From contig NZ_JBMOXA010000026.1 of the NCBI RefSeq assembly GCF_049316285.1, positions 4,779 to 68,778 of the forward strand: a stretch of DNA of 64,000 bases, written 5' to 3'. The notes beneath the pieces are model-generated. The model was not told the origin of the DNA. It did no database searches and worked only from the letters and a program-made list of their open reading frames with translations. This document shows positions 7,217 to 16,841 of this stretch, in pieces. Positions within the stretch are counted from its first letter, which is position 1. Each line of letters starts with the position of its first letter. The stretch comes from Rhodoferax_B sp049316285 (lineage in GTDB: Bacteria > Pseudomonadota > Gammaproteobacteria > Burkholderiales > Burkholderiaceae_C). A program made the position numbers and the translations under genes.

Positions 7217-9097
7217 TCAAACAACGCAGGCGTTGCGCGCCAAGGCTTGTTCAAACTGTTCAGGCGACAGGGGCTTGCTGAACAAATAACCTTGACCGTA
7301 GTCGCAACCCATGGCGGCCAATAGATCGCGCTGTTGCGCGGTTTCAATGCCTTCCGCCACCACCTTCAAACCCAGGGCGTGCGCCATGGCCACCATGGCC
7401 TGGCACAAGGCCAGATCGCTGGAATCGGGTGCGAGGTTGCTGACGAACGAACGGTCGATCTTCAGGATATCCAAGGAGAACCGCTTGAGGTAGGACAGCG
7501 AAGAGTAACCTGTGCCGAAGTCGTCTATCGCCACCTGGATGCCGGCGTCGCGGTAGCTGCGCAGGCAGTCGTCGATGGCGGACGTGGAGTTGAGCAGCAG
7601 GCCTTCGGTGATCTCCAGCGCAATCGCCTCACCGGGCAAGCCCAGCTTGCACAGGTGTGCGATCCAGTCTGCGGCGTGGTTGTGCGTGCGGGAGAACTGC
7701 AGTGGCGACTTGTTCACACTGACCTGCAAGCCAGGTGCCAGCTCAGCACGCCACTTGTGTGTCCAGGCAGCAGCCTCCTTGAACACCCAGTCGCCGATGT
7801 CATGGATCAGGTGGTGTTCTTCGGCCAGGGTGATGAACTCGCCTGGCCCCACCATGCCGCGCTCGGGGTGGTTCCAGCGCACCAGGGCTTCCGCCTTGAC
7901 GATACGCCCCGTGTCCAAGGCCACCAAGGGTTGGAATTGCAGGCAGAACTGCTTTTCGGCCACAGCGGTACGCAGTTCCCTGACGGTATTGGCGCGTTGC
8001 TGGGCGGCGCGCTGCAGTGCCGGGGTGAAGAAATCGAATTGGTTCCCGCCCCGATGGCAGGCCGAGTACATGGCTTGCTGGGCGTTTTGCAACAGCTCAT
8101 CGCCCGAGCCGGCATCGCCGGGGTAAATGGTGATGCCTATGCTGCCGGACATGGCCACCATGGAAGCGTCGTTTTCGAGTGGTTGTGCCAGGCGGTGCAA
8201 GATGTTTTGTGCCGCCTGGCTGGCGCGGGCTGCGCCATCGGTGCCGGTCAGCAACACCACAAAACAATCGTCGGCCACGCGGGCGACGGTATCGGTAGAA
8301 CGCACACTGCGCACCAGACGTTGCGCGGCTTCGCGCACCAGGCGCTCCACCCAGGGCTGCGGGTAACCCTCTTTGATGTTTTCCAGATGGTCCAGATGCA
8401 CGGCCAAAACCGCAACCGAGCATTCCTTGGCATCGACCTTCTTGCATTCCTGTGCCAGGCGGTCGCAAAGCATGTTGCGATTGGGCAACTGGGTCAGACC
8501 GTCGAAGTTGGCTTGGCGCCAGATCAGCGCTTCGGAGGCCTTGCGCGTGCTCTGGTCGGAGAACAGGCTCACACGGCGTTGCACCACACTGGCTGCGTCA
8601 CGCACACATGCCATGCTGAACCAGCAGGGAAACGACTCGCCACTTTTGCGGCGGCTCCAGACTTCACCTTCCCACTGGCCATCGGCCTCCAGTTGGCGAC
8701 GCATCTCGCGGTAGAACGATGGGCTATGGTGCGGTGAGTGCAACATGCTGGGCTCCATGCCCAGCACATCGCTGGCAGCATAACCGGTCATCCGGCAGAA
8801 AGCCGGGTTGACCGCCACGATACGGTTTTGCCCATCGGTGATCATGATGGCTTCGGTGCTGTGCGCATAGACCAATTCCGCCTGACGACGATCGAACTCC
8901 GCCAAATCCTGGGGCAGCGCCACCGTGTCCACATGGCCAAAGACCGAATCCTGCTCTGAGGCATGCTGTGTCACGCGGTCCAGCCAGGTCATGGCGAACA
9001 GATCGGCTCCCGGACGCGCCGCCGCCCCCAGGTCGCGCTGGCCACGCAGGCCAAAACGCATGCACTCGCTGCCTGAGGGCTTGGATTCGATCTGCAT
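7217..9097 (-). CDS. PAS-GGDEF-EAL protein, probable c-di-GMP phosphodiesterase
   Basis: Predicted cytoplasmic enzyme that degrades cyclic di-GMP. The 626-aa protein has a PAS sensor at about 70-190, a GGDEF-like domain at about 200-350 and an EAL domain from about 385. The GGDEF signature is lost (VADDCF in place of GG(D/E)EF), so cyclase activity is unlikely. The EAL domain keeps its catalytic set: E403-A-L, VNKSP, LEITEG, DDFGTGYSS, KIDRSF, EGIET and GQGYLFSKP. No transmembrane segment is seen. ATG 9097 has AGGAG about nine bases upstream. It is convergent with the pilus operon and divergent from the response regulator. Control of pilus or biofilm behaviour is a reasonable inference. Confidence 0.9.
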   Translation of the reverse strand: MQIESKPSGSECMRFGLRGQRDLGAAARPGADLFAMTWLDRVTQHASEQDSVFGHVDTVALPQDLAEFDRRQAELVYAHSTEAIMITDGQNRIVAVNPAFCRMTGYAASDVLGMEPSMLHSPHHSPSFYREMRRQLEADGQWEGEVWSRRKSGESFPCWFSMACVRDAASVVQRRVSLFSDQSTRKASEALIWRQANFDGLTQLPNRNMLCDRLAQECKKVDAKECSVAVLAVHLDHLENIKEGYPQPWVERLVREAAQRLVRSVRSTDTVARVADDCFVVLLTGTDGAARASQAAQNILHRLAQPLENDASMVAMSGSIGITIYPGDAGSGDELLQNAQQAMYSACHRGGNQFDFFTPALQRAAQQRANTVRELRTAVAEKQFCLQFQPLVALDTGRIVKAEALVRWNHPERGMVGPGEFITLAEEHHLIHDIGDWVFKEAAAWTHKWRAELAPGLQVSVNKSPLQFSRTHNHAADWIAHLCKLGLPGEAIALEITEGLLLNSTSAIDDCLRSYRDAGIQVAIDDFGTGYSSLSYLKRFSLDILKIDRSFVSNLAPDSSDLALCQAMVAMAHALGLKVVAEGIETAQQRDLLAAMGCDYGQGYLFSKPLSPEQFEQALARNACVV

Positions 9098-9380
9098 TTT
9101 GTGCTCCTGTTGTTGGCTCGATGGGGCTATTGAATCACCGGTCCTCGCATCAACTGTGATCAGACTGTGACGTCAAACCCCTACACCAATCGTGCGTTCA
9201 CACATGAAATGCGTTGTCGTTTTCAGCTCCCACTTTGCGTCATCAACAATATGTATGCTGATCGTTTTGCTGATTTCCCTCTGAATAGGCTGCTTTCTTA
9301 CATTTTTTTTAACACCCAACACTAGAATGGTGCGTAGAGCCCGGCCTTCTCCGCAAGCATCTCTTTCACAAGGAGACGAT

Positions 9381-10064
9381 ATGCACATTGGCGTACTCGA
9401 AGACGACCCCTCCCAATGCGAACTGCTTTTGGCGCTACTGGAGGACGGCCAGCACACAGCACGGGGCTTTGGTTTCGCAGAAACCTTTCGCGATGGCATT
9501 CAGCGTGAAACCTTCGATCTGTTGCTGGTGGACTGGAATTTGCCCGACGGCACTGGCGGCGAGGTCATCGAGTGGGTGCGCGCCAATGTGGGCTGGCACT
9601 TGCCGGTGGTGGTGGTCACAGCCGAAGAAGAAGAGCAGACCGTGGTGGACGCACTCAAGGCCGGTGCAGACGACTACATCGTCAAACCGCCCAAACCCCT
9701 GGAGTTGCTGGCCCGCGTCAATTCCGCACTGCGCCGCTCCCGGCCGAATGCGTTGGAGATTCTGCGCGTTGGTGATTACGAGGTCGACATTCAGCGCGAA
9801 CGCTTGAGCGTGAGCGGCACCCCCGTGACCATGACCCAGAAAGAGTTTGATCTGGCCGTGCTGCTGTTTCAGAGCATAGGCAAAATCCTGTCGCGCGACC
9901 ACTTGCTCGACAAGGTATGGGGGCGCTCCGCCGATGTCGACACGCGCACCGTGGACACCCACGTCAGCCGACTGCGGCGCAAACTGTCGCTAGACGGCAG
10001 CCGGGGCTGGAAGCTGTCGCCAGTGTATGGCTTTGGTTACCGCTTTGACCGCATCAGCAACTGA
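9381..10064 (+). CDS. OmpR/PhoB-type response regulator
   Basis: DNA-binding response regulator of 227 aa. The receiver domain has the acidic pair D8-D9, phosphoacceptor D51 in LLLVDWNLPDG, T80 and K102 (IVKPPK). A winged-helix effector domain follows from about residue 125, with VDTHVSRLRRKL and a terminal YGFGYRFD hairpin. ATG 9381 follows AGGAG at 9371-9375; the open frame begins at 9327 without such a site. It is divergent from the EAL gene and convergent with the hybrid kinase, which is the obvious candidate partner. TAGAAT at 9324-9329 could be a -10 element, but no good -35 fits. Confidence 0.92.
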   Translation: MHIGVLEDDPSQCELLLALLEDGQHTARGFGFAETFRDGIQRETFDLLLVDWNLPDGTGGEVIEWVRANVGWHLPVVVVTAEEEEQTVVDALKAGADDYIVKPPKPLELLARVNSALRRSRPNALEILRVGDYEVDIQRERLSVSGTPVTMTQKEFDLAVLLFQSIGKILSRDHLLDKVWGRSADVDTRTVDTHVSRLRRKLSLDGSRGWKLSPVYGFGYRFDRISN

Positions 10065-10115
10065 CCGCCGCGCCCTCAAGCTCTTTTGCTATCTGCGCCC
10101 GGGGCCGCCAGCCCA

Positions 10116-13100
10116 CTAGGCCTCGAGCCGCCGCGCCAACGAATCGATCAGCCGCTCCAGGCGCTCGCGCAAGGTTTCACCCAATGGCAGCAGCACGCTC
10201 ATAGCTTCATCGGCCTTGATCGCGGCTTGCAAGGCCTCTACCGCTTCAAAAATCGACACCGCGCCCACGGCTCCCGAAGCGCCGCGCAGCGAATGCAGCT
10301 TGCGCCGTGTGTCCTCCAGCTCACCGGCCTGCAAATGGTCCATCAACGCCCCGCCTGCATTGCGGTAATGGGCCAGGAACTGTTTCAGCACACGCAGGGC
10401 CAGCTCGGCTTTGCCAGCGCATTGGGCATAGGTCACGCTCAGGTCCAGTCCGTCGATCGTGGCCAGCACCTCGGTTGGGCTCATGGGCTCCGGCGGCGCT
10501 GAAACCAATACCCCAGACGGCGTGGGCGCGGCAAGCCGCGCACGCACCGGCAGCCAACGCAGCAGCGCGTCATGCAGGATGCGCGGGTCCACAGGCTTGG
10601 CCAGATGGTCGTTCATTCCCGCATCCAGGCAGGCCTGGCGGTCTTCGCTGAAGGCGTTGGCGGTCATGGCGATGATGGGCAGATCGGCCAACTTGGGGTC
10701 CTGACGCAGCAGCTCGGTGGCCTGCAGGCCGTCCATGCGTGGCATTTGCACGTCCATCAACACCAGGTCGTAGGTGCCACGGCGTACCATGCGCACCGCC
10801 TGCTCGCCGTCGTCCGCAATGTCCACCACCAGCCCCGCAGCGTGCAGCAGCTCGGTGGCGACCTCCTGGTTCACCGGGTTGTCTTCGGCCAACAGAACAT
10901 GGGCACCTCGGTGTTTGTCGCGCAGCGCGGCTTCCAACGACTCCACACTGCGCAACAGTGGCGGTGTGTGGCCGGCCTTCTTGAGCAGGTGCATCATGCA
11001 GTCGAGCAGCAGCGACGGTGTCACCGGTTTGAGCATGAAGGCGCCAAATCCGGCCTGGTCCGCGAGGTGCTGCAACTCTTCTTGATTGCGTGCAGACACC
11101 AGCACCATGGCCGGAGTGGGCTGGACGGCAGCGCGGATATGTTGCGCTGCCTCTATCCCATCCATGCCAGGCATGGCCCAGTCCATCAACACGACCGCAT
11201 AAGCATCGTCTTCTGCGGCTGCATCGGCCACCATGCGCAGCGCCTGCTGGCCGTTCTCTGCCACGTCGGCACGCATGCCCAGCGCACGCAGCATGTCCAC
11301 CAGCGCCACACGCGCCTCGGGCAGGTCGTCCACCACCAGGCTGCGCAATCCTGCAAGCACAGGTACTCCCAGAGGCTCGCTGCGCGCAGCCGGCTGCAGG
11401 CACACGCTGATCCAGAAGCGACTGCCACGGCTGGGCAGGCTCTCGCCACCAGCAGAGCCGCCCATGAGCTCGGCGATGTGGCGGGTGATGGTCAGGCCCA
11501 GGCCGGTACCGCCATAACGCCGCGTGCTCGAACCGTCGGCTTGCGCAAACGGGTTGAACAGGCGTGGCAAGACTTCGGGATCGATGCCTATGCCGGTGTC
11601 ACGCACCTCGAAACGTATCGTCAGCCCCTCGGCATTGCTGGCCAACAACTCGCCACGCAACAGTACCGAGCCGCGTTCGGTAAATTTCACGGCATTGCTC
11701 AGCAGATTCAGCAAGGCCTGCATCAGCCGTGTGGGGTCGCCATTGAGGCGGTCAGGCAACTGGCCGGTGTCGAGCACCACTTCCAAGCCTTTTTCGCGCG
11801 CCACGTCGAGAACCATGGTGCAGGTGCGGGTGAGCAAGGCATCGAGCGAGAAATCGACCTTCTCCAAGGTCAGCTTGCCAGACTCGATTTTCGAAAGGTC
11901 GAGGATGTCGTTGATGATTTGCAGCAGATGGTGTGCCACGCTGGAGAGCTTGGTCAGGCGCGTCTGGCTGGTGGGGTCGTCCACGTCGCGGCGCAACATG
12001 TGGGTCAGGCCCAGAATGGCGTTCATAGGGGTGCGGATTTCGTGGCTCATGTTCGCCAGGAAGTTGCTCTTGGCGCGGTTGGCCGAATCGGCCCGGTCAC
12101 GCGCCTCGGCCAATTGGGCGTTGCTGAGCTGCAGTTGTTCTTCCGCACGCTTGTGGCTGGTGATGTTGGTCGCCAGCACAATAAAACCCTCTACCCTGCC
12201 GTCGCGCCAGTCGGGCAGGTACTGCACACGCGTGACGGCCCGCTCGCCCTTCTGGTTGAACTCCTCGCGTTCAAAGTCTTGCACTTCTCCGGCCAGTGCC
12301 CCCATCACCCGGGGCCGCATACGTTCGAAATATTCCGGGCCCTGCAGTTCCTGCACACTTTTGCCCAGGATTTCACCTTCGGCAAGGCCAAACCATTGAC
12401 CATAACCCCGGTTTACAAAGCGGCAGCGCAGATCCTGTCCCCAGTAAGCGATGCGCCCGGGAATGCTGTCGGCGATGAGCCGCATGAAGTCCTCTGCCGC
12501 CTTGAGCTGAACAATCAACTCTTCCGACTTGTGTTGTGCCTTGCCGCGTTCTTCAAGTGCCGACACCAAAGCGGCGGTGCGCTGCTCGACCTGCGCCTCG
12601 AGTTGGTCGCGATGTTCGGTCAGCCCGACTTCAAGCTCCTTGCGTTCAGTGACGTCGGCGCAGGTGCCAAACCACTTGAGTGCACGTCCATCGGCATCAA
12701 ACACCATGCCCGCACGCACATCGAACCAGCGGTAAACACCGTCGTGCCTGCGCATGCGGTATTCGGTGATGAAGTCGCCACCAGCCTGAACCTGGCGCGC
12801 CCAGCGCTCACGCATCTGTTCGCGCTCATCGGGATGCACCAACTGCAGCCAGCCGTCCCCCATCAAACGCTCGGTGGGTACACCCGAAAAAGCCACCCAA
12901 CGCGAGCTTAGAAAATCACAGGCCCCGGTGGCGTCGCTGCTCCACACCAGCTGCGGCAGGATTTCTATCATCTGCCTGAGCTGGTTGGTGTTTTCCAGCA
13001 CACTGCTTTCGGCCAGATGGAGCCGCCGTTGGTCGCGGTACACAAAGAACCCCAACACCGCCAGCAGCACCAGGGCGGCCCCCACGGCGATGTCGAACTG

Positions 13101-13601
13101 CTGCCGCTGATCGGCCATGAGATCGCGCACCTCTTTGGCCTTGTAGCTATCGAAGCGGTTCATCGCCGCTTCCAGCACCAGATAGGCTTGTTCCAGTTGC
13201 TCGGTGTTGAGATTGGCAATGTTGACGCTCTGGCCCGGCAGTTGGGCCAGAAATTCGTTGCTGTAGGTAGACACCGCCGCTGCCATGCCATCGGGGTCGC
13301 CACCAAAACTTTCCAGGCTGGAGGAAACACGCGCCAATGACTTGCGCAGAATGGCGATTTCGTCCACCACACGGCCGTTGTCTTGCGGCGCATCCAGCCA
13401 GCCCAGACGCAGCATAGACAAACTGAAGTCCAGCCGCGCCACACGAAAATCACGCACCTTCACCACGCTGGCATCGTAGGCAGCGCTCTGGGAACGTTGC
13501 AGGTAACCCATCGCCAGCACGATCAAACCACCCGCCAACAAGGTGAGTATGGGCACCAACATGCGCCAACGACCTCGCCGACTTGCGCTCGAACTCGTCA
13601 T
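10116..13601 (-). CDS. Hybrid sensor histidine kinase with two receivers and HPt
   Basis: Inner-membrane phosphorelay kinase of 1161 aa. Order: TM helix at about 15-34, periplasmic sensor of about 135 residues, second TM near 170-190, two PAS/PAC modules, HisKA with H520 (NMSHEIRTPMN), HATPase_c (N box LLNLLSNAVKF, G boxes DTGIGI and GGTGLGL), receiver 1 with D807 (VVLMDWAMPGMDG), receiver 2 with D950 (LVLMDVQMPRMDG), and a C-terminal HPt domain with H1103 (KLHSLRGASG). All phosphotransfer residues are present, so a complete internal relay is possible. It is convergent with the OmpR-type regulator 51 bp away. The signal sensed is unknown. Confidence 0.93.
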   Translation of the reverse strand: MTSSSASRRGRWRMLVPILTLLAGGLIVLAMGYLQRSQSAAYDASVVKVRDFRVARLDFSLSMLRLGWLDAPQDNGRVVDEIAILRKSLARVSSSLESFGGDPDGMAAAVSTYSNEFLAQLPGQSVNIANLNTEQLEQAYLVLEAAMNRFDSYKAKEVRDLMADQRQQFDIAVGAALVLLAVLGFFVYRDQRRLHLAESSVLENTNQLRQMIEILPQLVWSSDATGACDFLSSRWVAFSGVPTERLMGDGWLQLVHPDEREQMRERWARQVQAGGDFITEYRMRRHDGVYRWFDVRAGMVFDADGRALKWFGTCADVTERKELEVGLTEHRDQLEAQVEQRTAALVSALEERGKAQHKSEELIVQLKAAEDFMRLIADSIPGRIAYWGQDLRCRFVNRGYGQWFGLAEGEILGKSVQELQGPEYFERMRPRVMGALAGEVQDFEREEFNQKGERAVTRVQYLPDWRDGRVEGFIVLATNITSHKRAEEQLQLSNAQLAEARDRADSANRAKSNFLANMSHEIRTPMNAILGLTHMLRRDVDDPTSQTRLTKLSSVAHHLLQIINDILDLSKIESGKLTLEKVDFSLDALLTRTCTMVLDVAREKGLEVVLDTGQLPDRLNGDPTRLMQALLNLLSNAVKFTERGSVLLRGELLASNAEGLTIRFEVRDTGIGIDPEVLPRLFNPFAQADGSSTRRYGGTGLGLTITRHIAELMGGSAGGESLPSRGSRFWISVCLQPAARSEPLGVPVLAGLRSLVVDDLPEARVALVDMLRALGMRADVAENGQQALRMVADAAAEDDAYAVVLMDWAMPGMDGIEAAQHIRAAVQPTPAMVLVSARNQEELQHLADQAGFGAFMLKPVTPSLLLDCMMHLLKKAGHTPPLLRSVESLEAALRDKHRGAHVLLAEDNPVNQEVATELLHAAGLVVDIADDGEQAVRMVRRGTYDLVLMDVQMPRMDGLQATELLRQDPKLADLPIIAMTANAFSEDRQACLDAGMNDHLAKPVDPRILHDALLRWLPVRARLAAPTPSGVLVSAPPEPMSPTEVLATIDGLDLSVTYAQCAGKAELALRVLKQFLAHYRNAGGALMDHLQAGELEDTRRKLHSLRGASGAVGAVSIFEAVEALQAAIKADEAMSVLLPLGETLRERLERLIDSLARRLEA

Positions 13602-13945
13602 GTTGTCTCCTTACATGAGACACGTGCCCAGCCACGCCATGCAGGTCGGCTCCTTGGGCGCGCGCCGGCGACAGCGCTTCGCTTCACGGCACGGGAGATG
13701 CCATGCAATGAATTGAAGCGGCGCACCGGTTGACGTTGAAGAATGCATTCGAACCCAGGGCTCGGCTGCCTAGCGTCTTCTTGCAGGCTCCCACCAGATC
13801 CACAACGGGACTGATGTTTTCAAAGAAGTATTTTTACAACTAGTTTCAACGACGCTGACCCGACTTTACTTGCAACTTGTTGCAAGCGTCAAATAGGCGC
13901 ACCCCCTTGTAGGAAAGCGCCTACAGCTATTAAAAAAATAGCAAA
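13602..13945. other. Intergenic region between kinase and decarboxylase
   Basis: About 340 bp without a convincing gene. It should hold the kinase promoter near 13602-13700 on the minus strand. Near the decarboxylase stop it holds a repeat unit with an inverted repeat (TAGGCGC at 13894-13900, GCGCCTA at 13917-13923) followed by a 17-bp palindrome. Base composition drops in GC from about 13800 to 13945. Confidence 0.6.
13894..13942 (+). repeat. Dispersed palindromic repeat, copy A (also possible terminator)
   Basis: Inverted arms TAGGCGC/GCGCCTA are followed two bases later by GCTATTAAAAAAATAGC (13926-13942), a perfect 6-bp palindrome around five A residues. It lies four bases past the decarboxylase stop. 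On the minus strand the central run reads as T, so it may help end that transcript. Same architecture as the copies at 21035, 28467, 33844 and 54744. Confidence 0.75.
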
Positions 13946-16219
13946 TTAAGGCTTTACACAATCGGCGTAATAGTGCTTCACGCCATCCGGGCCTTCTTCT
14001 TCCACCAGCCCGTGGATGTCGGTGCCAAAACCTGGGCACTGGCGGTTGAACTCGCGCGAGAACTTCAGGTAGTCGACGATTTTCTTGTTGAACACCTCGC
14101 CCGGAATCAGCAGCGGAATGCCCGGTGGGTAAGGCGTCACCAGGCCCACGGTGATGCGGCCTTCCAGGTTGTCGATCTCCACACGCTCGGTCTTGCGCAT
14201 GGCGATTTGTGCGTAGGCGTCGCTGGGCTTCATGGCTGGCGTGAGGTCGCTCAGGTACATGTCGGTGGTCAGGCGCGCGATGTCGTACTTGGCGTACAGG
14301 TTGTGCACGTACTGGCACAGGTCGGCCAGGCCCATCTTCTCGTAGCGCGGGTTCTGCTGGCAGAACTCGGGCAGGATGCGCCACATCGGCTGGTTTTTGT
14401 CGTAGTCGTCCTTGAACTGCTGCAACGCCGTCAGCATGCTGTTCCAGCGGCCCTTGGTGATGCCTATGGTGAACATGATGAAGAAACTGTAGAGGCCGGT
14501 TTTTTCGACCACCACGCCGTGCTCGGCCAGGAACTTGGTGACGATGCTGGCCGGAATGCCGGTCTTGGCAAACTTGCCGTTCAGGTCCATGCCCGGCGTG
14601 ACGATGGTCGACTTGATCGGATCCAGCATATTGAAACCGGCGGCCATCTTGCCAAAGCCGTGCCAGTTGGCCTTGGCATTGGTTTTCGATTCACCCTTGA
14701 TGATCCAGTCGGTGGCGCGGCCAATGCCCTCTTCCACCAGCTTGTCCGGTCCCCAGACCTTGAACCACCAGTCGTCGCCGTATTCTTCGTCCACCTTGCG
14801 CATGGCGCGGCGGAAGTCCAGCGCTTCGACGATGCTCTCCTCGACCAGCGCGGTGCCGCCGGGCGGCTCCATCATGGCTGCCGCCACATCGCAGCTGGCG
14901 ATGATGCTGTACTGCGGGCTGGTGCTGGTGTGCATCAGATAGGCTTCGTTGAACAGGTGCCGGTCCAGCTTGACGTTTTGCGAGTCCTGGATCAACACAT
15001 GGCTGGCCTGGCTGATACCGGCCAGCAGCTTGTGGATGGACTGCGTGGAATACACCACCGCATGTTTGGGCCGAATGCGCTTCTTGCCCATGGCGTGGTA
15101 GCTGCCATAAAACGGGTGGAACGCGGCGTGGGGCAGCCAGGCTTCGTCGAAGTGCAGGTTCTCCACGTAGCCATCGAGCATGTTCTTGATGGTTTCGGTG
15201 TTGTAGAGCACACCGTCGTAGGTGCTTTGGGTCAGCGTCAGGATGCGCGGCTTGACCTTGTCGGCATCCACGCCCTTGAGCAGCGGGTTGGCGCGGATCT
15301 TTGCCTTGATGGCTTCGGGCTCGAACTCGCTCTTGGGGATGGGTCCGATGATGCCGAAATGGTTGCGCGTGGGCTTCAGGAACACCGGGATGGCGCCGGT
15401 CATGATGATGGCGTGCAGGTTGGACTTGTGGCAGTTGCGGTCGACCACCACCACGTCGCCAGGGGCCACCGTGTGGTGCCAGACCATCTTGTTGCTGGTG
15501 CTGGTGCCGTTGGTCACGAAGAAACAATGGTCAGCGTTGAAGATACGCGCAGCATTGCGCTCGCTGGCGGCGATGGGACCGGTGTGGTCCAGCAACTGGC
15601 CCAGCTCTTCGACCGCGTTGCAGACGTCGGCACGCAGCATGTTCTCGCCAAAGAACTGGTGAAACATCTGGCCCACCGGGCTCTTCAGGAAAGCCACACC
15701 ACCCGAGTGGCCCGGGCAATGCCAGGAATAGGAACCGTCTTCCGCGTAGTCCAGTAGCGCCTTGAAGAATGGCGGCTGCACACCTTCCAGGTAGCTCTTG
15801 GCTTCGCGGATGATGTGGCGCGCCACGAACTCGGGCGTGTCTTCAAACATGTGGATGAAACCATGCAGTTCGCGCAGGATGTCATTGGGCATGTGGCGCG
15901 AGGTCTTGGTCTCGCCGTAGACGTAGATCGGCACGTCCAGGTTCTTGCGGCGCACTTCGTCGATGAAATGGCGCAGGTTCAACACCGCCGGGTCCAGGTC
16001 TGGGCCCTGGGAGAACTCTTCGTCGTCGATCGACAGGATAAAAGCGCTGGCGCGGCTTTGCTGCTGCGCAAACTGGCTCAAGTCGCCGTAGCTGGTCACG
16101 CCCAGTACCTCAAAGCCTTCACTCTCTATCGCCTGGGCCAGGGCGCGAATACCCAGACCCGACGTGTTTTCAGAGCGAAAGTCCTCGTCGATGATGACGA
16201 TGGGGAAGCGAAATTTCAT
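13946..16219 (-). CDS. Orn/Lys/Arg decarboxylase, fold type I PLP enzyme
   Basis: Decarboxylates a basic amino acid (lysine, arginine or ornithine) to a polyamine or diamine; the substrate cannot be told from sequence. 757 aa, full length for the group I family. A response-regulator-like wing domain covers about 1-120, then the PLP domain with CPGHSGG, TNGTSTSNK, FDEAWLPHA and STQSIHKLLAG, where K397 should hold the cofactor. A C-terminal domain follows (VTPYPPGIPLLIPGE). ATG 16219 (MKFRFPIVIIDED) is preceded by GGAGG; the open frame upstream to 16318 has no family character. Divergent from the NfeD gene. Candidate roles are acid stress and polyamine supply. Confidence 0.9.
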   Translation of the reverse strand: MKFRFPIVIIDEDFRSENTSGLGIRALAQAIESEGFEVLGVTSYGDLSQFAQQQSRASAFILSIDDEEFSQGPDLDPAVLNLRHFIDEVRRKNLDVPIYVYGETKTSRHMPNDILRELHGFIHMFEDTPEFVARHIIREAKSYLEGVQPPFFKALLDYAEDGSYSWHCPGHSGGVAFLKSPVGQMFHQFFGENMLRADVCNAVEELGQLLDHTGPIAASERNAARIFNADHCFFVTNGTSTSNKMVWHHTVAPGDVVVVDRNCHKSNLHAIIMTGAIPVFLKPTRNHFGIIGPIPKSEFEPEAIKAKIRANPLLKGVDADKVKPRILTLTQSTYDGVLYNTETIKNMLDGYVENLHFDEAWLPHAAFHPFYGSYHAMGKKRIRPKHAVVYSTQSIHKLLAGISQASHVLIQDSQNVKLDRHLFNEAYLMHTSTSPQYSIIASCDVAAAMMEPPGGTALVEESIVEALDFRRAMRKVDEEYGDDWWFKVWGPDKLVEEGIGRATDWIIKGESKTNAKANWHGFGKMAAGFNMLDPIKSTIVTPGMDLNGKFAKTGIPASIVTKFLAEHGVVVEKTGLYSFFIMFTIGITKGRWNSMLTALQQFKDDYDKNQPMWRILPEFCQQNPRYEKMGLADLCQYVHNLYAKYDIARLTTDMYLSDLTPAMKPSDAYAQIAMRKTERVEIDNLEGRITVGLVTPYPPGIPLLIPGEVFNKKIVDYLKFSREFNRQCPGFGTDIHGLVEEEGPDGVKHYYADCVKP

Positions 16220-16355
16220 GGGCGGCCTCCGGCCAAAGGGGGGATAAAAACAAAAACAGGCGCGAAGTGTAAGGAATTCTTGTGAACATGCTTTGCTGAA
16301 GGAAAAAGGCGCCTCCACAATGTGGTTTACTCAAGACAAAACAGAGGAGAAACAC

Positions 16356-16787
16356 ATGCAACAAACCACACTTTGGTGGCTCATTGCCGGGGCTGCCGTC
16401 GCGCTTGAGCTGGTCACCGGCACGTTTTATCTGCTGATGCTGGCCGTGGGCTTTGCAGCGGCGGCACTTGCCGCTTATGCGGGTGCAGGACTCACCACGC
16501 AGTTAGTGGTGGCAGGCATCGTGGGCGGTGGCAGCGTCGTGAGCTGGTACTTTGTGCGCAAGCGCCGCGGCGGCAAAAACCTGCCTGCAAGCGCCAACCC
16601 CAACGTCAACCAAGACATAGGCGCTGCTGTCTACGTCGACACCTGGCGCGCCGACGGCACCGGCAGCACCTCATACCGCGGTGCCCAGTGGACCGTGGCA
16701 TTGCACGACCCCAGCGCCCAGACCAGTGTCGGCACCTACCGCGTAGTAGAGGTGGTCGGCAACCGGTTATTGGTGGACAAGGTATAA
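16356..16787 (+). CDS. NfeD-family membrane protein
   Basis: Small membrane protein of 143 aa. Hydrophobic helices span about 5-75, then a C-terminal OB-fold domain (DIGAAVYVDTWRADGTGSTSYRGAQW to VVGNRLLVDKV) faces one side of the membrane. NfeD proteins pair with SPFH proteins, and the next gene 54 bp downstream is one, so the two probably form a membrane-quality or microdomain complex. ATG 16356 was chosen for its GAGGAG at 16343-16348; the open frame begins at 16293. Confidence 0.85.
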   Translation: MQQTTLWWLIAGAAVALELVTGTFYLLMLAVGFAAAALAAYAGAGLTTQLVVAGIVGGGSVVSWYFVRKRRGGKNLPASANPNVNQDIGAAVYVDTWRADGTGSTSYRGAQWTVALHDPSAQTSVGTYRVVEVVGNRLLVDKV

Positions 16788-16841
16788 GGTCGCAGCACCG
16801 GGATCAGCCCGGCGAATTCAGATACATCAGGAGGAGTCGAG

